The notes below the pieces were generated by a model, which worked only from the letters and a program-made list of their open reading frames with translations, had not been told where the DNA came from and did not search any database. From Bowmanella dokdonensis (GTDB lineage: Bacteria > Pseudomonadota > Gammaproteobacteria > Enterobacterales > Alteromonadaceae), in NCBI RefSeq assembly GCF_017254865.1, contig NZ_JAFKCV010000017.1, positions 1-64,000 of the forward strand: a stretch of DNA of 64,000 nucleotides. Direction: 5' to 3'. Positions 17,972 to 27,094 of the stretch are shown here, piece by piece (the stretch's first letter is position 1; each line of letters opens with the position of its first letter). Position numbers and translations under genes: made by a program.

Positions 17972-18340
17972 ATGCATCCATCAGAACTGCAGTCGTTCAA
18001 CCAGGCTCTTCTCAAGCTTCTAACCCTTATTTATCAATGTGATCAGCGTATTCGTCTGAGCGAACAGGACTTTGTCGACGATATAGCCGAAGGCATGGAA
18101 TGGCACAGCCGCATCCCCATCGACATGTACCGGGCCGAGGCCGTAATAAAAGCCAGACAGGCCCTGGACAGTGACAACATCAAACCCTTTCTGATTGAGC
18201 TAAAAGCGGATCTGCAGGCAGATCCGGCGCTTGCCATGCAACTGGCCAGGCAAATGGTCGATGTGGACGGCGAATTGAACCACAACGAAGAGGAAATCCT
18301 CACCTTGCTTGAAGAAAAGATCCTGGTGGCGACAGTCTAG
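17972..18340 (+). CDS. TerB-like small alpha-helical protein
   Basis: 122 aa, no signal or TM segment. The pattern (ALLKLLTLIYQCDQRIRLSEQDFVDDI, then MVDVDGELNHNEEEILTLLEEKIL) matches the TerB-like fold: helical pairs each carrying an acidic loop. Family members occur in tellurite-resistance and stress operons, but isolated copies like this one have no known role. A possible RBS AACAAGGAG lies 8 bp upstream. Confidence 0.65.
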   Translation: MHPSELQSFNQALLKLLTLIYQCDQRIRLSEQDFVDDIAEGMEWHSRIPIDMYRAEAVIKARQALDSDNIKPFLIELKADLQADPALAMQLARQMVDVDGELNHNEEEILTLLEEKILVATV

Positions 18341-18364
18341 TCGCCACTTGCCTGAACTGGGTGA

Positions 18365-19111
18365 TTATTTGCGATACTGTTCGATGATCTGCTGAACGAC
18401 ACCCTCGTCATTCATGTGATCCAGCGCCTGTTGCAGTTGCTGCTTCAGTGGCTTGGGAAACGCCAGGTTCAGGGCCAGATAGTTGCCTTTAACCGGCAGG
18501 GGGAATTCCAACGCAGGCACCAGATCCTCCAACGCGAAACCTGTCGCCTGTACCTGATAGTGCAGGGTCAGGGGTGAGCCCACTATCAAATCCAGCTTGC
18601 CCAGGGCGAACAGCTTCATGTCCGCGTGTTTATAAGACACATTGAGCAAATTGCGGCCTTTCTCAAAGCCGTGTTGGATCAGTATCGCCTCGTACACATC
18701 ATTGGGTGGAATACCTATGGTGAAGCGGGTGGCATCGGCCAGATTAACCAGTTGAATATCCTCACGCTGACGCAGCTTGTAAAGGTAAGAGGTGGACTTG
18801 ACCAACGGCCCCACCCATTGGAACTGCTGTTCCCTGTCATCACTGCGGGCCGTTGAGATCAGTCCCCCCGCCCTGTCCTGCTGAACATTCTGGTAGGCCC
18901 GCTGCCAGGGCAACAATTCAAACCGGCACTCGGCCTCTACCTTCTGACACATGCGCCTGACAATATCGGCATTGATGCCGACCACTCTATTTTTGTGAAC
19001 AAACTGATAGGGGGGAAAATGCTCCGTATAAACCGTCATATCTGCTGATTCAGCTTTACCTGCAGCGGTAAGCGCCACAGACAACCACATAAGCCAAAAT
19101 CGTAATCGCAT
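18365..19111 (-). CDS. periplasmic solute-binding protein, family 3
   Basis: 248 aa from ATG 19111, which follows a GAGG Shine-Dalgarno at 5 nt and opens with a signal peptide (MRLRFWLMWLSVALTAAGKAESA). The mature part starts DMTVYTEHFPPYQFVHKNRVVGINADIVRRM, the amino-acid-type binding protein (SBP_bac_3) entry, with LLPWQRAYQNVQ after it. No transporter genes are adjacent, so it belongs to the many orphan copies in Alteromonadales that may feed signalling rather than uptake. Ligand unknown. Confidence 0.85.
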   Translation of the reverse strand: MRLRFWLMWLSVALTAAGKAESADMTVYTEHFPPYQFVHKNRVVGINADIVRRMCQKVEAECRFELLPWQRAYQNVQQDRAGGLISTARSDDREQQFQWVGPLVKSTSYLYKLRQREDIQLVNLADATRFTIGIPPNDVYEAILIQHGFEKGRNLLNVSYKHADMKLFALGKLDLIVGSPLTLHYQVQATGFALEDLVPALEFPLPVKGNYLALNLAFPKPLKQQLQQALDHMNDEGVVQQIIEQYRK

Positions 19112-19244
19112 AGGGACCTCATCGAACAAGGACCGGAAGATTAAAGGAGCCGACAGGGATTAACAACCTGCAAATTGCGGCTTTTTCCGATAAGTCTTGC
19201 GCCTGCTCCAAGGGGCGGCGTCTAAACGTTTGACGGATAAGAGA

Positions 19245-19730
19245 TTAGCTGGACATAACCTGATCCAGATGATTAAACAGGCTGTCCATCTGTTCGATCT
19301 GCTCAGCACTGAGATCGGCAATCAGCTTCTCTTCGTAGGCGATGGCGATTGGTACCACTTCGCTGTAAAGATTTCTGCCCGCCTCAGACAGGGCCAGGGC
19401 AAAGCGGCGATTATCCTTGTCGTCCTGCGCTTTGATCAGCCTTCCCTTGTCCAGCATCTTTTTGACAGCCCGTGACACGGCCACCTTGTCCATGGCGGTG
19501 CGCTGCACTATCTCAACGGCTGACAAGCTTTCTTCCTCCCCCAGTATGGCCAGAATACGCCACTCGGGGATACTCAAATCGAACTGCTTACTGTATTGCT
19601 CGGCCAGGGACTGAGAAATTTTGTTAGCTAAAGTTGACAGTCTGTAGGGCAAAAAGCGCTGTAATTTTAACGGCGGGGACCTGTCCAACGGGGTGTCCTT
19701 ATTGTGAAAAGTTACAGATGAAACTAACAT
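19245..19730 (-). CDS. MarR-family transcriptional regulator, probable regulator of hppD
   Basis: 161-aa winged-helix dimer-forming regulator. HTH core: SIPEWRILAILGEEESLSAVEIVQRTAMDKVAVSRAVKKMLDKGRL (about 52–98), then the wing with DDKDNRRFALALSEAGR. It is divergent from hppD with a 94-bp shared region containing a 9-bp inverted repeat, so control of the tyrosine-degradation operon (and possibly of itself) is inferred. MarR-type repressors next to 4-hydroxyphenylpyruvate dioxygenase genes are common. The start is not well fixed; later starts are possible. Confidence 0.85.
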   Translation of the reverse strand: MLVSSVTFHNKDTPLDRSPPLKLQRFLPYRLSTLANKISQSLAEQYSKQFDLSIPEWRILAILGEEESLSAVEIVQRTAMDKVAVSRAVKKMLDKGRLIKAQDDKDNRRFALALSEAGRNLYSEVVPIAIAYEEKLIADLSAEQIEQMDSLFNHLDQVMSS

Positions 19731-19750
19731 GCCTGCACAACAAATTGCAC

Positions 19751-19794
19751 GATTGGGCAGGTTCCAAGGTTCGTAGCGACCAGATTGCCCAATC
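19751..19794. promoter_or_regulatory. candidate MarR operator between regulator and hppD
   Basis: GATTGGGCA (19751–19759) and its exact complement TGCCCAATC (19786–19794) form a spaced inverted repeat. The second arm sits within a near-palindrome AGATTGCCCAATCT. Its position between divergent marR and hppD suits an operator. The hppD start follows behind an AAGGGGA ribosome site. Confidence 0.5.
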
Positions 19795-19824
19795 TAACCA
19801 GTAGAGACAACAAGGGGAATAAGC

Positions 19825-20913
19825 GTGGCTGATTTATTTGACAATCCAATGGGCCTGGACGGCTTCGAGTTTGTAGAATTCACGGCTCCCAGAAAAGGCA
19901 TTCTTGAGCCTGTTTTTGAGTCCATGGGCTTTGTAAAAGTGGCCCGGCATAAGTCCAAAGACGTCGAACTGTGGCGCCAGGGCGATATCAACTTTATCAC
20001 CAACTACGAGCCCGGCAGTCATGCCTATTACTATGCCATTGAGCACGGTCCCTCTGCCTGCGGCATGGCCTTTCGGGTTAAAGATGCCCAGTTTGCCTAC
20101 GCCGAAGCGCTGCGCAAGGGTGCCCAACCCATTGAAATAGAAACCGGCGCCATGGAGCTGCGACTGCCTGCCATCAAGGGCATCGGCGGCGCGAACTTGT
20201 ATCTGATCGATCGCTACAAGGAAGGCGAGACCATCTACGATATCGACTTCAAGTGGCTGGAAGGGGTAGACCGTCACCCGGAAGGTTGCGGCTTCCACAC
20301 CCTGGATCACCTGACCCACAACGTGTACCGCGGTCGCATGCAGTACTGGGCTGACTTCTATTCCAAGCTGTTCAACTTCCGCGAGATCCGCTACTTCGAT
20401 ATCAAAGGCGAATATACCGGCCTGCTGTCCAAGGCCATGACCGCGCCTGACGGCAAAATCCGCATTCCCCTTAATGAAGAAGCCAGCGCCGGCGGCCAGA
20501 TTGAAGAGTTCCTGATGAAGTACAACGGCGAAGGGATCCAGCATATCGCCTTTGCCTGTGACGATCTGATTGCCTGCTGGGACAGACTGAAGAAGCAGGG
20601 CGTGAAGTTTATGACCGCTCCCCCTGAGACCTACTATCAGATGCTGGAAGAGCGCCTGCCCGGCCACGGTGAGCCGGTTGGAGAACTGCAAGCCCGCGGC
20701 ATTCTGCTGGATGGGACCACAGAAGGCGGTCAGCCCCGTCTGCTGCTGCAGATTTTCTCTGAAACCGTGCTCGGGCCGGTATTCTTCGAGTTTATCCAGC
20801 GTAAGGAAGACGAAGGATTCGGCGAGGGTAACTTCAAGGCCCTGTTCGAATCCATTGAGCGTGACCAGGTGGCCCGCGGCATCGTCGGCAAGAAAGAACA
20901 GGCCAAGGCATAA
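19825..20913 (+). CDS. hppD: 4-hydroxyphenylpyruvate dioxygenase
   Basis: 362-aa Fe(II) dioxygenase converting 4-hydroxyphenylpyruvate to homogentisate in tyrosine degradation. The start is GTG behind AAGGGGAATAAGC. Both VOC-fold halves are present; the iron ligands fall in [13 protein letters not shown] (about 160), [11 protein letters not shown] (about 240) and VFFEFIQRK (about 320). The first gene of a three-gene operon with a VOC protein and a fumarylacetoacetase-like enzyme. Homogentisate may also oxidise to pyomelanin if downstream capacity is low. Confidence 0.96.
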   Translation: MADLFDNPMGLDGFEFVEFTAPRKGILEPVFESMGFVKVARHKSKDVELWRQGDINFITNYEPGSHAYYYAIEHGPSACGMAFRVKDAQFAYAEALRKGAQPIEIETGAMELRLPAIKGIGGANLYLIDRYKEGETIYDIDFKWLEGVDRHPEGCGFHTLDHLTHNVYRGRMQYWADFYSKLFNFREIRYFDIKGEYTGLLSKAMTAPDGKIRIPLNEEASAGGQIEEFLMKYNGEGIQHIAFACDDLIACWDRLKKQGVKFMTAPPETYYQMLEERLPGHGEPVGELQARGILLDGTTEGGQPRLLLQIFSETVLGPVFFEFIQRKEDEGFGEGNFKALFESIERDQVARGIVGKKEQAKA

Positions 20914-20924
20914 GGAGCCGGACA

Positions 20925-21473
20925 ATGAAAATTCAACGTATTCACCATGTGGCGTATCGCTGCAAGGACGCCAAACAGACGGTCGAGTTTTATCGCGATC
21001 TGCTGAACATGGATTTTCTGCTGGCCATTGCCGAAAATGAAGTGCCTTCCACCAAGGAGCCGGATCCTTATATGCACGTGTTTCTGGATGCGGGCCAGGG
21101 CAACGTGCTGGCGTTCTTTGAGATCCCCAATTCCCCGGAAATGGGTCGCGACCAGAACACCCCTGCCTGGGTACAGCACATCGCCTTTGAAGTGGGCTCC
21201 ATGGATGAACTGCTGACCGCCAAGGCAAGACTGGAAGAGGCTGGGGTATCGGTTTTGGGTCCGACGGATCACACCATCTTTAAGTCCATCTACTTCTTTG
21301 ATCCCAATGGCCATCGCATCGAGCTGGCGGCCAACACAGCCAAGCCGGGCATGTTGAATGAGCTCAAACGGGTGGCCGACGACATGCTCAACGAGTGGGC
21401 CAAAACCAAGCAGGCCCCCAAACATGCGGCCTGGCTGCACGGCGAAGGGGATTTTAACGGAGACAAACAGTGA
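20925..21473 (+). CDS. VOC-family (glyoxalase/dioxygenase-fold) protein in the tyrosine operon
   Basis: 182 aa, a vicinal-oxygen-chelate domain: IQRIHHVAYRCKDAKQTVEFYRDLL at the N terminus, PYMHVFLDAGQGNVLAFFE, WVQHIAFEV and FFDPNGHRIELAA, which supply the usual paired histidine/glutamate metal ligands. It is embedded between hppD and the fumarylacetoacetase gene (overlapping the latter by 4 nt). It should therefore act on an aromatic-ring-cleavage intermediate, but it is not homologous by eye to the cupin-type homogentisate dioxygenase HmgA. The precise reaction is open. Confidence 0.75.
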   Translation: MKIQRIHHVAYRCKDAKQTVEFYRDLLNMDFLLAIAENEVPSTKEPDPYMHVFLDAGQGNVLAFFEIPNSPEMGRDQNTPAWVQHIAFEVGSMDELLTAKARLEEAGVSVLGPTDHTIFKSIYFFDPNGHRIELAANTAKPGMLNELKRVADDMLNEWAKTKQAPKHAAWLHGEGDFNGDKQ

Positions 21474-22477
21474 AGCTGGCCAGTGTTAAGCATGGCCGCG
21501 ACGGCAAACTGGTAGTGGTCAGCCGCGATCTGGCTCGCATGGTATCCGTGGAAGATATTGCGCCGACCTTACAACAGGCCCTGGACAACTGGAACGAGGT
21601 TAAAGAGCGCCTTAACACCCGCTTCCAGGCCCTGGACAGCGGTGAGCTGGCCGGTGAGCCCTTTGAACAGAGCCGGTGCGCTTCGCCCCTGCCCCGCGCC
21701 TATCACTGGGCCGACGGCAGTGCCTATGTGAACCACGTGGAGCTGGTGCGCAAAGCCAGGAACGCCGAGATGCCGGAATCCTTCTGGACCGATCCATTGA
21801 TGTACCAGGGCGGCTCGGACAGCTTCCTGGCGCCGACGGATCCCATCCGAATGCCACAAAGCGAAGGCTTCGGCATCGACTTCGAGGCCGAGATTGCCGT
21901 GGTGGTGGACGATGTGCCCATGGGGCTGTCAGCCGATGAGGCGCTTAACCACATCAGGCTGATAATGCTGGTCAACGATGTGTCACTGCGCGGCCTGATC
22001 CCCGGTGAACTGGCCAAAGGTTTTGGGTTTTACCAGTCCAAGCCCTCCAGCGCCTTCAGTCCTGTCTGTGTGACCCCCGACGAGCTGGGTGATAAGTGGC
22101 AGGGGGGCAAGCTGCACCTGCCGCTGGTGTCCCGCTTAAACGGCAAACTGTTCGGTAAGCCCAATGCAGGTATCGACATGACCTTTCATTTCGGTCAGCT
22201 GATTGCCCATGCAGCCCGTACCCGTCCACTGGTTGCCGGCACCATCATCGGCTCGGGCACAGTGTCCAACAAGCTGAATGATGGCCCGGGCAAACCCATC
22301 AGCGAAGGCGGCGTGGGCTACAGCTGCATCGCCGAGGTGCGAATGATTGAAACCATCCAACAGGGCAAACCATCCACCCCCTTTATGGACTTTGGGGACA
22401 GCATCCAGATTGAAATGCTGGACGAAAATGGCCTGTCTATTTTTGGTCGTATTGATCAGAAGGTAGAGAAGTACTGA
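21470..22477 (+). CDS. fumarylacetoacetate hydrolase family protein
   Basis: 335-aa enzyme of the FAH family, in position to split fumarylacetoacetate to fumarate and acetoacetate. Metal-site phrases include GIDFEAEIAVVVDDVPMG (about 142–159), LIMLVNDVSLR, and the substrate-loop SKPSSAFSPVCVTPDELG. The glycine-rich AGTIIGSGTVSN is the family signature. It starts within the end of the VOC gene (ATGA-type overlap) and ends before a strong terminator. The maleylacetoacetate isomerase usually paired with it is not in this operon. Confidence 0.85.
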   Translation: MKLASVKHGRDGKLVVVSRDLARMVSVEDIAPTLQQALDNWNEVKERLNTRFQALDSGELAGEPFEQSRCASPLPRAYHWADGSAYVNHVELVRKARNAEMPESFWTDPLMYQGGSDSFLAPTDPIRMPQSEGFGIDFEAEIAVVVDDVPMGLSADEALNHIRLIMLVNDVSLRGLIPGELAKGFGFYQSKPSSAFSPVCVTPDELGDKWQGGKLHLPLVSRLNGKLFGKPNAGIDMTFHFGQLIAHAARTRPLVAGTIIGSGTVSNKLNDGPGKPISEGGVGYSCIAEVRMIETIQQGKPSTPFMDFGDSIQIEMLDENGLSIFGRIDQKVEKY

Positions 22478-22503
22478 GCCCTCGGCCAGGCTAGCCAAGG
22501 TTA

Positions 22504-22530
22504 AAGCCCGACCCCAGGTCGGGCTTATTT
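22504..22530 (+). terminator. terminator of the tyrosine operon
   Basis: Ten-base-pair stem AAGCCCGACC/GGTCGGGCTT with a CCA loop followed by ATTTA, 26 bp after the last gene of the operon. Confidence 0.8.
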
Positions 22531-22661
22531 ACCACACGGAACTGGGCTGACGTGGCTCCCGCTCCCCATGTTTTTCATGCATTTTCCTTCACGTTTCTTT
22601 GCCAGCCATCTTGCCGGTGACTGACGCTGTTTCAAGCGGGGCCGCTACCCACAATTAGTTA

Positions 22662-22680
22662 AATGATAACCATTGTCATA
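22662..22680. promoter_or_regulatory. Fur box upstream of TonB receptor
   Basis: AATGATAACCATTGTCATA closely matches the classical Fur operator (GATAATGATAATCATTATC family, inverted AATGATA…). It lies 59 bp before the receptor start, so iron-repressed expression of the receptor is inferred. Confidence 0.7.
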
Positions 22681-22738
22681 TGCATAACTATTAATTAGAA
22701 TTCGCGCCACACTCACGTAGCAGTAGTACGGAAATCCA

Positions 22739-24871
22739 ATGAAACCCAATTCGCGCTTCGTTCCTTGTTATCTCGCCGTCTGTGTGGCGATGGCCAGCTC
22801 CCAGGCCCTGGCAGATGTCGCCGACACTAAAGTAGAGCGACTGACGGTGACCGGCTCCCGCATCGTTGAAAGCCTGGATGAAGTACCCGCCAGCATCACC
22901 TTGATTACCCAGCAGACCATACAAGACAACCTGCAGGTCAGCAGCGAGCTGCAAAACCTGCTCTCGGTGGCGGTCCCGGGCATGGCGGCCAGCACGGGCA
23001 GTACCAGCAACTTTGGCCAGACTCTGCGTGGCCGGAATGTACTGGTAATGATCGACGGTGTGCCCCAGGACACTCCACTGCGTAACGGTGGATTGGGCAT
23101 CCGCACTCTGGATCCGGCCAGCATAGAACGCATTGAAGTGGTCAAGGGCGCAACGTCCATTTGGGGTAACGGTGCGGCCGGCGGCGTGATCAATTACATC
23201 ACCAAAAAGCCTGGCCAGGGAGCCGCCAACATTGCCCTGACCCAATCGGTACAGACCAGCCTGGTTAAGACCGAGGACAGTCTGGGCTACCGCACAGTCA
23301 TATCTGCCGACGGCAGCCTGGAACAGTTCAGCTACGTGGCCAAAGCCTCCCAGGAAAAATACGGTGTCCAGCGGGATGCCGACGGCGACATCCTGGGCCT
23401 CCAGTACGGCCTGTCAGACAGCAAACAGCGGGATCTGTTCGTCAAACTCGGCTATGCACTCACCGACAGCCAGCGCCTGCAGCTCACCTACAACTACTAC
23501 GACTCGGATCAGAATGCCGATTATATGGATATGCCCGGCCAGATAGATCTGGGCGGTAAGACCTATGCAGTGCCTCTGCCTGAGGGGCAATCCGCCACTG
23601 GCGCCCCTCAGGGCCCCGAGGGCAATTACAATCTGATGTTCAAGTACGAAAATGACGAACTCTTTGCCAATACTGCGCTGGTGTTGGATGCCTACGAGCA
23701 GAAGATCGACAATGTGTTTTTCTGGTCATCCAGCCTGGCCAATCCCGAGCAGGGATTTAACGGTGGGCAATCCGCCATTTTGTCTGAGAAACGTGGCCTT
23801 CGTTCGGTGCTGACCACCCAACTGAACTTCGGCGATATCGACGCCACCCTGATTTACGGCCTGGATCTGCTCGAAGATGTCACCTCACAGCCCCTGCTTG
23901 ACGGCCGTATTTGGGTACCGCAAATGGACATGGGATCACAAGGGGCTTTTTTGCAAAGCAAATGGCAACTGGGCGATGACTGGACATTAAAAGCCGGCGC
24001 CCGTCGCGAGTCCATCAATGTTGAGGTGGACGACTACCAGACCCTGAGGCTGTGCCGCAGCGCCCAGACCTGTTCGGCGCCGATGGCAGTGACCGGCGGT
24101 GAGCTGGATTATGATGCCACCACCTACAATCTGGGTCTGCGTTACCATGCCGGTTCAGCCTTTTCGCCTTACCTAAGCTACTCCGAAGGCTTCGAGGTGC
24201 CGGATCTGGGCTTGCTGCTGCGTACTGCCACCGTCAGCGATATCGGCCTGATCCACAGCGAAGCCTCGGTGATCAAAAACTATGAGGCGGGTTTTAGCAG
24301 CCAGTTGCAGGACCTGTATCTGAGCCTGGCCGTATACCGCAGTACCTCTGAGCTGGGCACCGGCAGTCAGCTCGACACGCAAACGGGTATTTACCGCCCG
24401 GTGCGGGCACCGCAAAAAATCTGGGGTTATGAACTGGCCGCCGAGTATAACTTCGCGGAAGCCTGGCACATCAGCGCCGGTTACGGCTATACAGAAGGCA
24501 AGGATACCGAAAATGACGTCTATCTGGGGGCCCGCCAGATCAGCGCCCCCAAGCTGACCACAGCGGTGCTTTATCAACCCGGTAACGACCTGTCGGTCAG
24601 CCTGACCTGGCTGCACCTGTTTGACCGGGACCGTTTTGAGCCCAACAGTGAAGGCTTATACAGCGGCGACCAGGGGCCTATCAAAAGTTACGATGTGGTT
24701 AACCTGTCTGCCAGCTACCAGTTGGGCCAGTGGCAGCTGTTTGCCGGAATCGAAAATTTGTTTAATGAAGACTACTTCCCGGCCCGCTCACAGGCATTTC
24801 GCTACGGCACCGGCTACAGCGTCAAGGGGCTGGGCACCAACCTCAATATGGGGGTGACCTACCGTTTCTAA
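22739..24871 (+). CDS. TonB-dependent outer-membrane receptor, probably siderophore or haem type
   Basis: 710 aa. It has a signal peptide (…CVAMASSQALA), a TonB-box-like VERLTVTGSR, a plug domain (ESLDEVPASITLITQQTIQDN… to IERIEVVKGATSIWGNGAAGGVINY, about 35–160), then a 22-strand barrel. It ends in LNMGVTYRF with the aromatic residue required for Bam assembly. The iron-responsive box upstream and the plug style favour ferric-siderophore uptake; the ligand is not known. It stands alone between two terminators. Confidence 0.9.
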   Translation: MKPNSRFVPCYLAVCVAMASSQALADVADTKVERLTVTGSRIVESLDEVPASITLITQQTIQDNLQVSSELQNLLSVAVPGMAASTGSTSNFGQTLRGRNVLVMIDGVPQDTPLRNGGLGIRTLDPASIERIEVVKGATSIWGNGAAGGVINYITKKPGQGAANIALTQSVQTSLVKTEDSLGYRTVISADGSLEQFSYVAKASQEKYGVQRDADGDILGLQYGLSDSKQRDLFVKLGYALTDSQRLQLTYNYYDSDQNADYMDMPGQIDLGGKTYAVPLPEGQSATGAPQGPEGNYNLMFKYENDELFANTALVLDAYEQKIDNVFFWSSSLANPEQGFNGGQSAILSEKRGLRSVLTTQLNFGDIDATLIYGLDLLEDVTSQPLLDGRIWVPQMDMGSQGAFLQSKWQLGDDWTLKAGARRESINVEVDDYQTLRLCRSAQTCSAPMAVTGGELDYDATTYNLGLRYHAGSAFSPYLSYSEGFEVPDLGLLLRTATVSDIGLIHSEASVIKNYEAGFSSQLQDLYLSLAVYRSTSELGTGSQLDTQTGIYRPVRAPQKIWGYELAAEYNFAEAWHISAGYGYTEGKDTENDVYLGARQISAPKLTTAVLYQPGNDLSVSLTWLHLFDRDRFEPNSEGLYSGDQGPIKSYDVVNLSASYQLGQWQLFAGIENLFNEDYFPARSQAFRYGTGYSVKGLGTNLNMGVTYRF

Positions 24872-24921
24872 GAAACCAGGGGCGGATAAAGCGAGCGCAT
24901 ATGGCTTTATGCCAATCCAGT

Positions 24922-24951
24922 AAAAAGGGAGTCCTGCCGGACTCCTTTTTT
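24922..24951 (+). terminator. terminator of TonB receptor gene
   Basis: GGAGTCC–TGCC–GGACTCC hairpin followed by six T residues, 50 bp after the receptor stop. Confidence 0.8.
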
Positions 24952-25003
24952 GCTGCCTGTAGGGAGCGAACTGCCGGTCGCTGAGCCAGCAATGACAAGG
25001 CGT

Positions 25004-26170
25004 TTATTGCCCGCTTTCTGACGGCTCTTTGGTATAGCGCGGCACACAAGGCTCCACAGAAAAGCGGTATCCCAGTGGTGAGTCGTCCTTTTCGGCCACA
25101 AACATGGAATAGTCATCTATGGTCAGGGCATGCTGCTCGGGCCGTTTGGCACAGGCCGAATGAGGGTAGGTTTCAAAATGGTAGATAAACCTCGCCACCA
25201 TCATATCAATAAAACGCACTTCCTCGACCGGGGCAGCGTCTGCCTGAGCCGCACCATCAGGCCGTTCAGCATCAACAGCCGGGACCACCGCTTCCTGTGC
25301 TTCTGCAGGCTCTGTTTGTCCCTCCATCAAACCCGCCGCATCAAGTCTGGCCTGAACTCTGGCCCGCTGAGGCCCGGTGAGTTGTTCCAGTAGTGTGGTC
25401 AGTTCCCTGCGGCTCATGTCTTCCAGATTTTGCTTGTCCACATCAGAGGATGGGCCCGTCATTAGCACCAACCCGTCGCCAAATACATCCATCTGTTTGG
25501 CATAGGGCTCCACCAAATGAACCAAGCCGATAATCAGCGCGGGGATCATAATGATGCGCAGGATCATAAAGGCCACCACGAAGGACTTGTCTTCCCAGTG
25601 TATGGGCACCTTGATGCCCACCAGGCGCAACAAAAGACAGATCAACAACCACAGATTGCCGGCCACCAGCGCCACGGAAAAAAACACTACCGTGGCCGTT
25701 ACCAGCCAGAACGGCAACGTCAGAAAGGTGGTAAAACCCAGGGTAAAAATAAAGGGAGTGGGCTCAACGCCGGCAATATGGTTGATTTTAAGGGCCGCTA
25801 TGGCCAGGGCCAGGTTGGCCGTGCCCGCATACAGCACCAGCAGCAGCCCCTTGCCCAGGGTCTTCTCCCAGATAGTATGAAACAGATGCCACATCTCCCG
25901 GATCAGACCGATGCCGGCCAGGATGATCACCGCATAGTTGATCACATTCCCATTCGGTTGGCGACTCTCACCTATGGTGCTCAAAAGCACGATAAAGGCA
26001 GCCAGGTAGAACCATTGGGACACGGTTAACTGGCGAAGCTTTTCCCGAAAGGTCCGCCGTGGTTTGTTCTTGCCCGGCAGGCCGAGACGGTTTTTAAAAC
26101 GCCGCCACAGGCCAGGTTTCTGTGATTCAAAATCGGAGTCGGATTGGGAGTTCGCTGCAAGGTGGTCCAT
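25004..26170 (-). CDS. polytopic inner-membrane protein, unknown function
   Basis: 388 aa from ATG 26170 (MDHLAANSQSD…). The first 65 residues are hydrophilic and basic. Then about five to six hydrophobic segments lie between residues 65 and 240 (for example WFYLAAFIVLLSTIG, GLLLVLYAGTANLALAIAA, LPFWLVTATVVFFSVALVAGNLWLLICLLL). After them comes a cytoplasmic or periplasmic part with a helical MSRRELTTLLEQLTGPQRARVQARLDAAG stretch, a low-complexity Ala/Glu/Pro linker, and a C-terminal domain carrying two cysteines. No family recognised. It is divergent from the small gene at 26304. Confidence 0.7.
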   Translation of the reverse strand: MDHLAANSQSDSDFESQKPGLWRRFKNRLGLPGKNKPRRTFREKLRQLTVSQWFYLAAFIVLLSTIGESRQPNGNVINYAVIILAGIGLIREMWHLFHTIWEKTLGKGLLLVLYAGTANLALAIAALKINHIAGVEPTPFIFTLGFTTFLTLPFWLVTATVVFFSVALVAGNLWLLICLLLRLVGIKVPIHWEDKSFVVAFMILRIIMIPALIIGLVHLVEPYAKQMDVFGDGLVLMTGPSSDVDKQNLEDMSRRELTTLLEQLTGPQRARVQARLDAAGLMEGQTEPAEAQEAVVPAVDAERPDGAAQADAAPVEEVRFIDMMVARFIYHFETYPHSACAKRPEQHALTIDDYSMFVAEKDDSPLGYRFSVEPCVPRYTKEPSESGQ

Positions 26171-26303
26171 GGTGAGTCTGATTATTATGCTTTTGCCGGT
26201 CAGTGTATCAGTCAATTTCGCAAATACGAAAATCCACACTACAAGTCGCCCTGTCGGCGCGAAAATTGCCTACAATTTACTGACCCAACTCAAGGAGGAA
26301 ACC

Positions 26304-26513
26304 ATGGCTCACCAACACAAAAGATTGCAAGAGAACCAATTTAAACCCAGCAAGGCCCTTCGCAAAGCGCAGGCCCTGGCGGCCAGCCATATGCCCTATC
26401 CTGAAAAACTGAAGGAGCTGGACAAGCTGGCCGCTTCAGCCCCGGTGGAAGAACAAAACGCATTTGACGAATTGTTCGCCGAGTTGGAGGAAGAGACTTT
26501 GATGCGGGGGTAG
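26304..26513 (+). CDS. small basic/acidic helical protein, unknown
   Basis: 69 aa, ATG preceded by the strong Shine-Dalgarno AAGGAGGA at 5 nt, which decides this start over longer upstream frames. The sequence begins MAHQHKRLQENQFKPSKALRKAQ (basic) and ends FDELFAELEEETLMRG (acidic), fully helical in appearance, with no TM or signal. Unrecognised; a nucleic-acid or protein-binding small protein is possible but unsupported. Confidence 0.6.
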   Translation: MAHQHKRLQENQFKPSKALRKAQALAASHMPYPEKLKELDKLAASAPVEEQNAFDELFAELEEETLMRG

Positions 26514-26910
26514 CCCGGCCTCTAAACGGTAAATGGGGTAGTTAGCTGTCGCTAAAAAGATACATGGCTTGCCAGGTTGGCAGCATAGTCAAAGACCCTA
26601 CACACGCAAAAATCAGAGTCAACCTAAAACCCCATGAACTTGGGGTAGGCATGTGACAGTCCCTTAGCTTCGTCCCATCTGTGTCAATGGGTTAGCGGCA
26701 TATCTGAGCGTCCTTATTGGCGGTTCTGCCTATAAACCCAGCGATTGATTGCTATTTGGGATATTTTTCTTGATTAAGGTAGTTGAATTCCCTACCATAC
26801 GCGGCGCTGAATTGGCCGGTAGAACCTTTATAGGTAGGCATCAGCAACGAGCACGCCGCAGTGCTCCTGAGCCCCCTCAGAAATCAACACGGCAAAGACA
26901 ATTAGAATTA
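26514..26910. other. 397-bp gene-free leader before tRNA-Ser
   Basis: No coding frame of substance. A small hairpin ACCCCA–TGAACT–TGGGGT lies at 26629–26646 without a following T-run. The stretch presumably contains the tRNA-Ser promoter, but no consensus could be assigned with confidence. Confidence 0.5.
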
Positions 26911-26998
26911 GGTGAGGTGTCCGAGTGGCTGAAGGAGCACGCCTGGAAAGTGTGTATACGGCAACGTATCGAGGGTTCGAATCCCTCCCTCACCGCCA
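26911..26998 (+). tRNA. serW: tRNA-Ser(GGA)
   Basis: Class II serine tRNA: acceptor GGTGAGG/CCTCACC with encoded GCCA, D-arm CCGAGTGGCTGAAGGAGC, anticodon stem-loop with TGGAAA giving GGA, long variable arm, and T-loop GTTCGAATC. It is nearly identical to the enterobacterial serW gene as recalled. Its 3' 34 bases plus one following T are repeated at 42125–42159, marking it as the integration site of the island downstream. Confidence 0.97.
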
Positions 26999-26999
26999 T
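26965..26999 (+). repeat. attL (tRNA-Ser 3' end)
   Basis: 35 bp starting CGTATCGAGGG and ending CACCGCCAT, identical base for base to the right copy at 42125–42159; the preceding and following bases differ. It lies within the T-arm and acceptor end of tRNA-Ser, the usual crossover location for tRNA-targeting tyrosine integrases. Confidence 0.92.
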
Positions 27000-27094
27000 C
27001 TTATCGACAGGCCCTGCAACTCGCGGGGCCTCGTCGTTTCTGGGGTCTGAGTAAAACGCGTCGAGCATTGACTGGTACAAAGAGGTGGTAGAGA

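Noticed and set aside
19834-21228. 464-codon open frame on the minus strand opposite hppD and the VOC gene
   Set aside because: It is the antisense shadow of high-GC coding sequence. It has no domain-like sequence, while hppD on the other strand is unmistakable.
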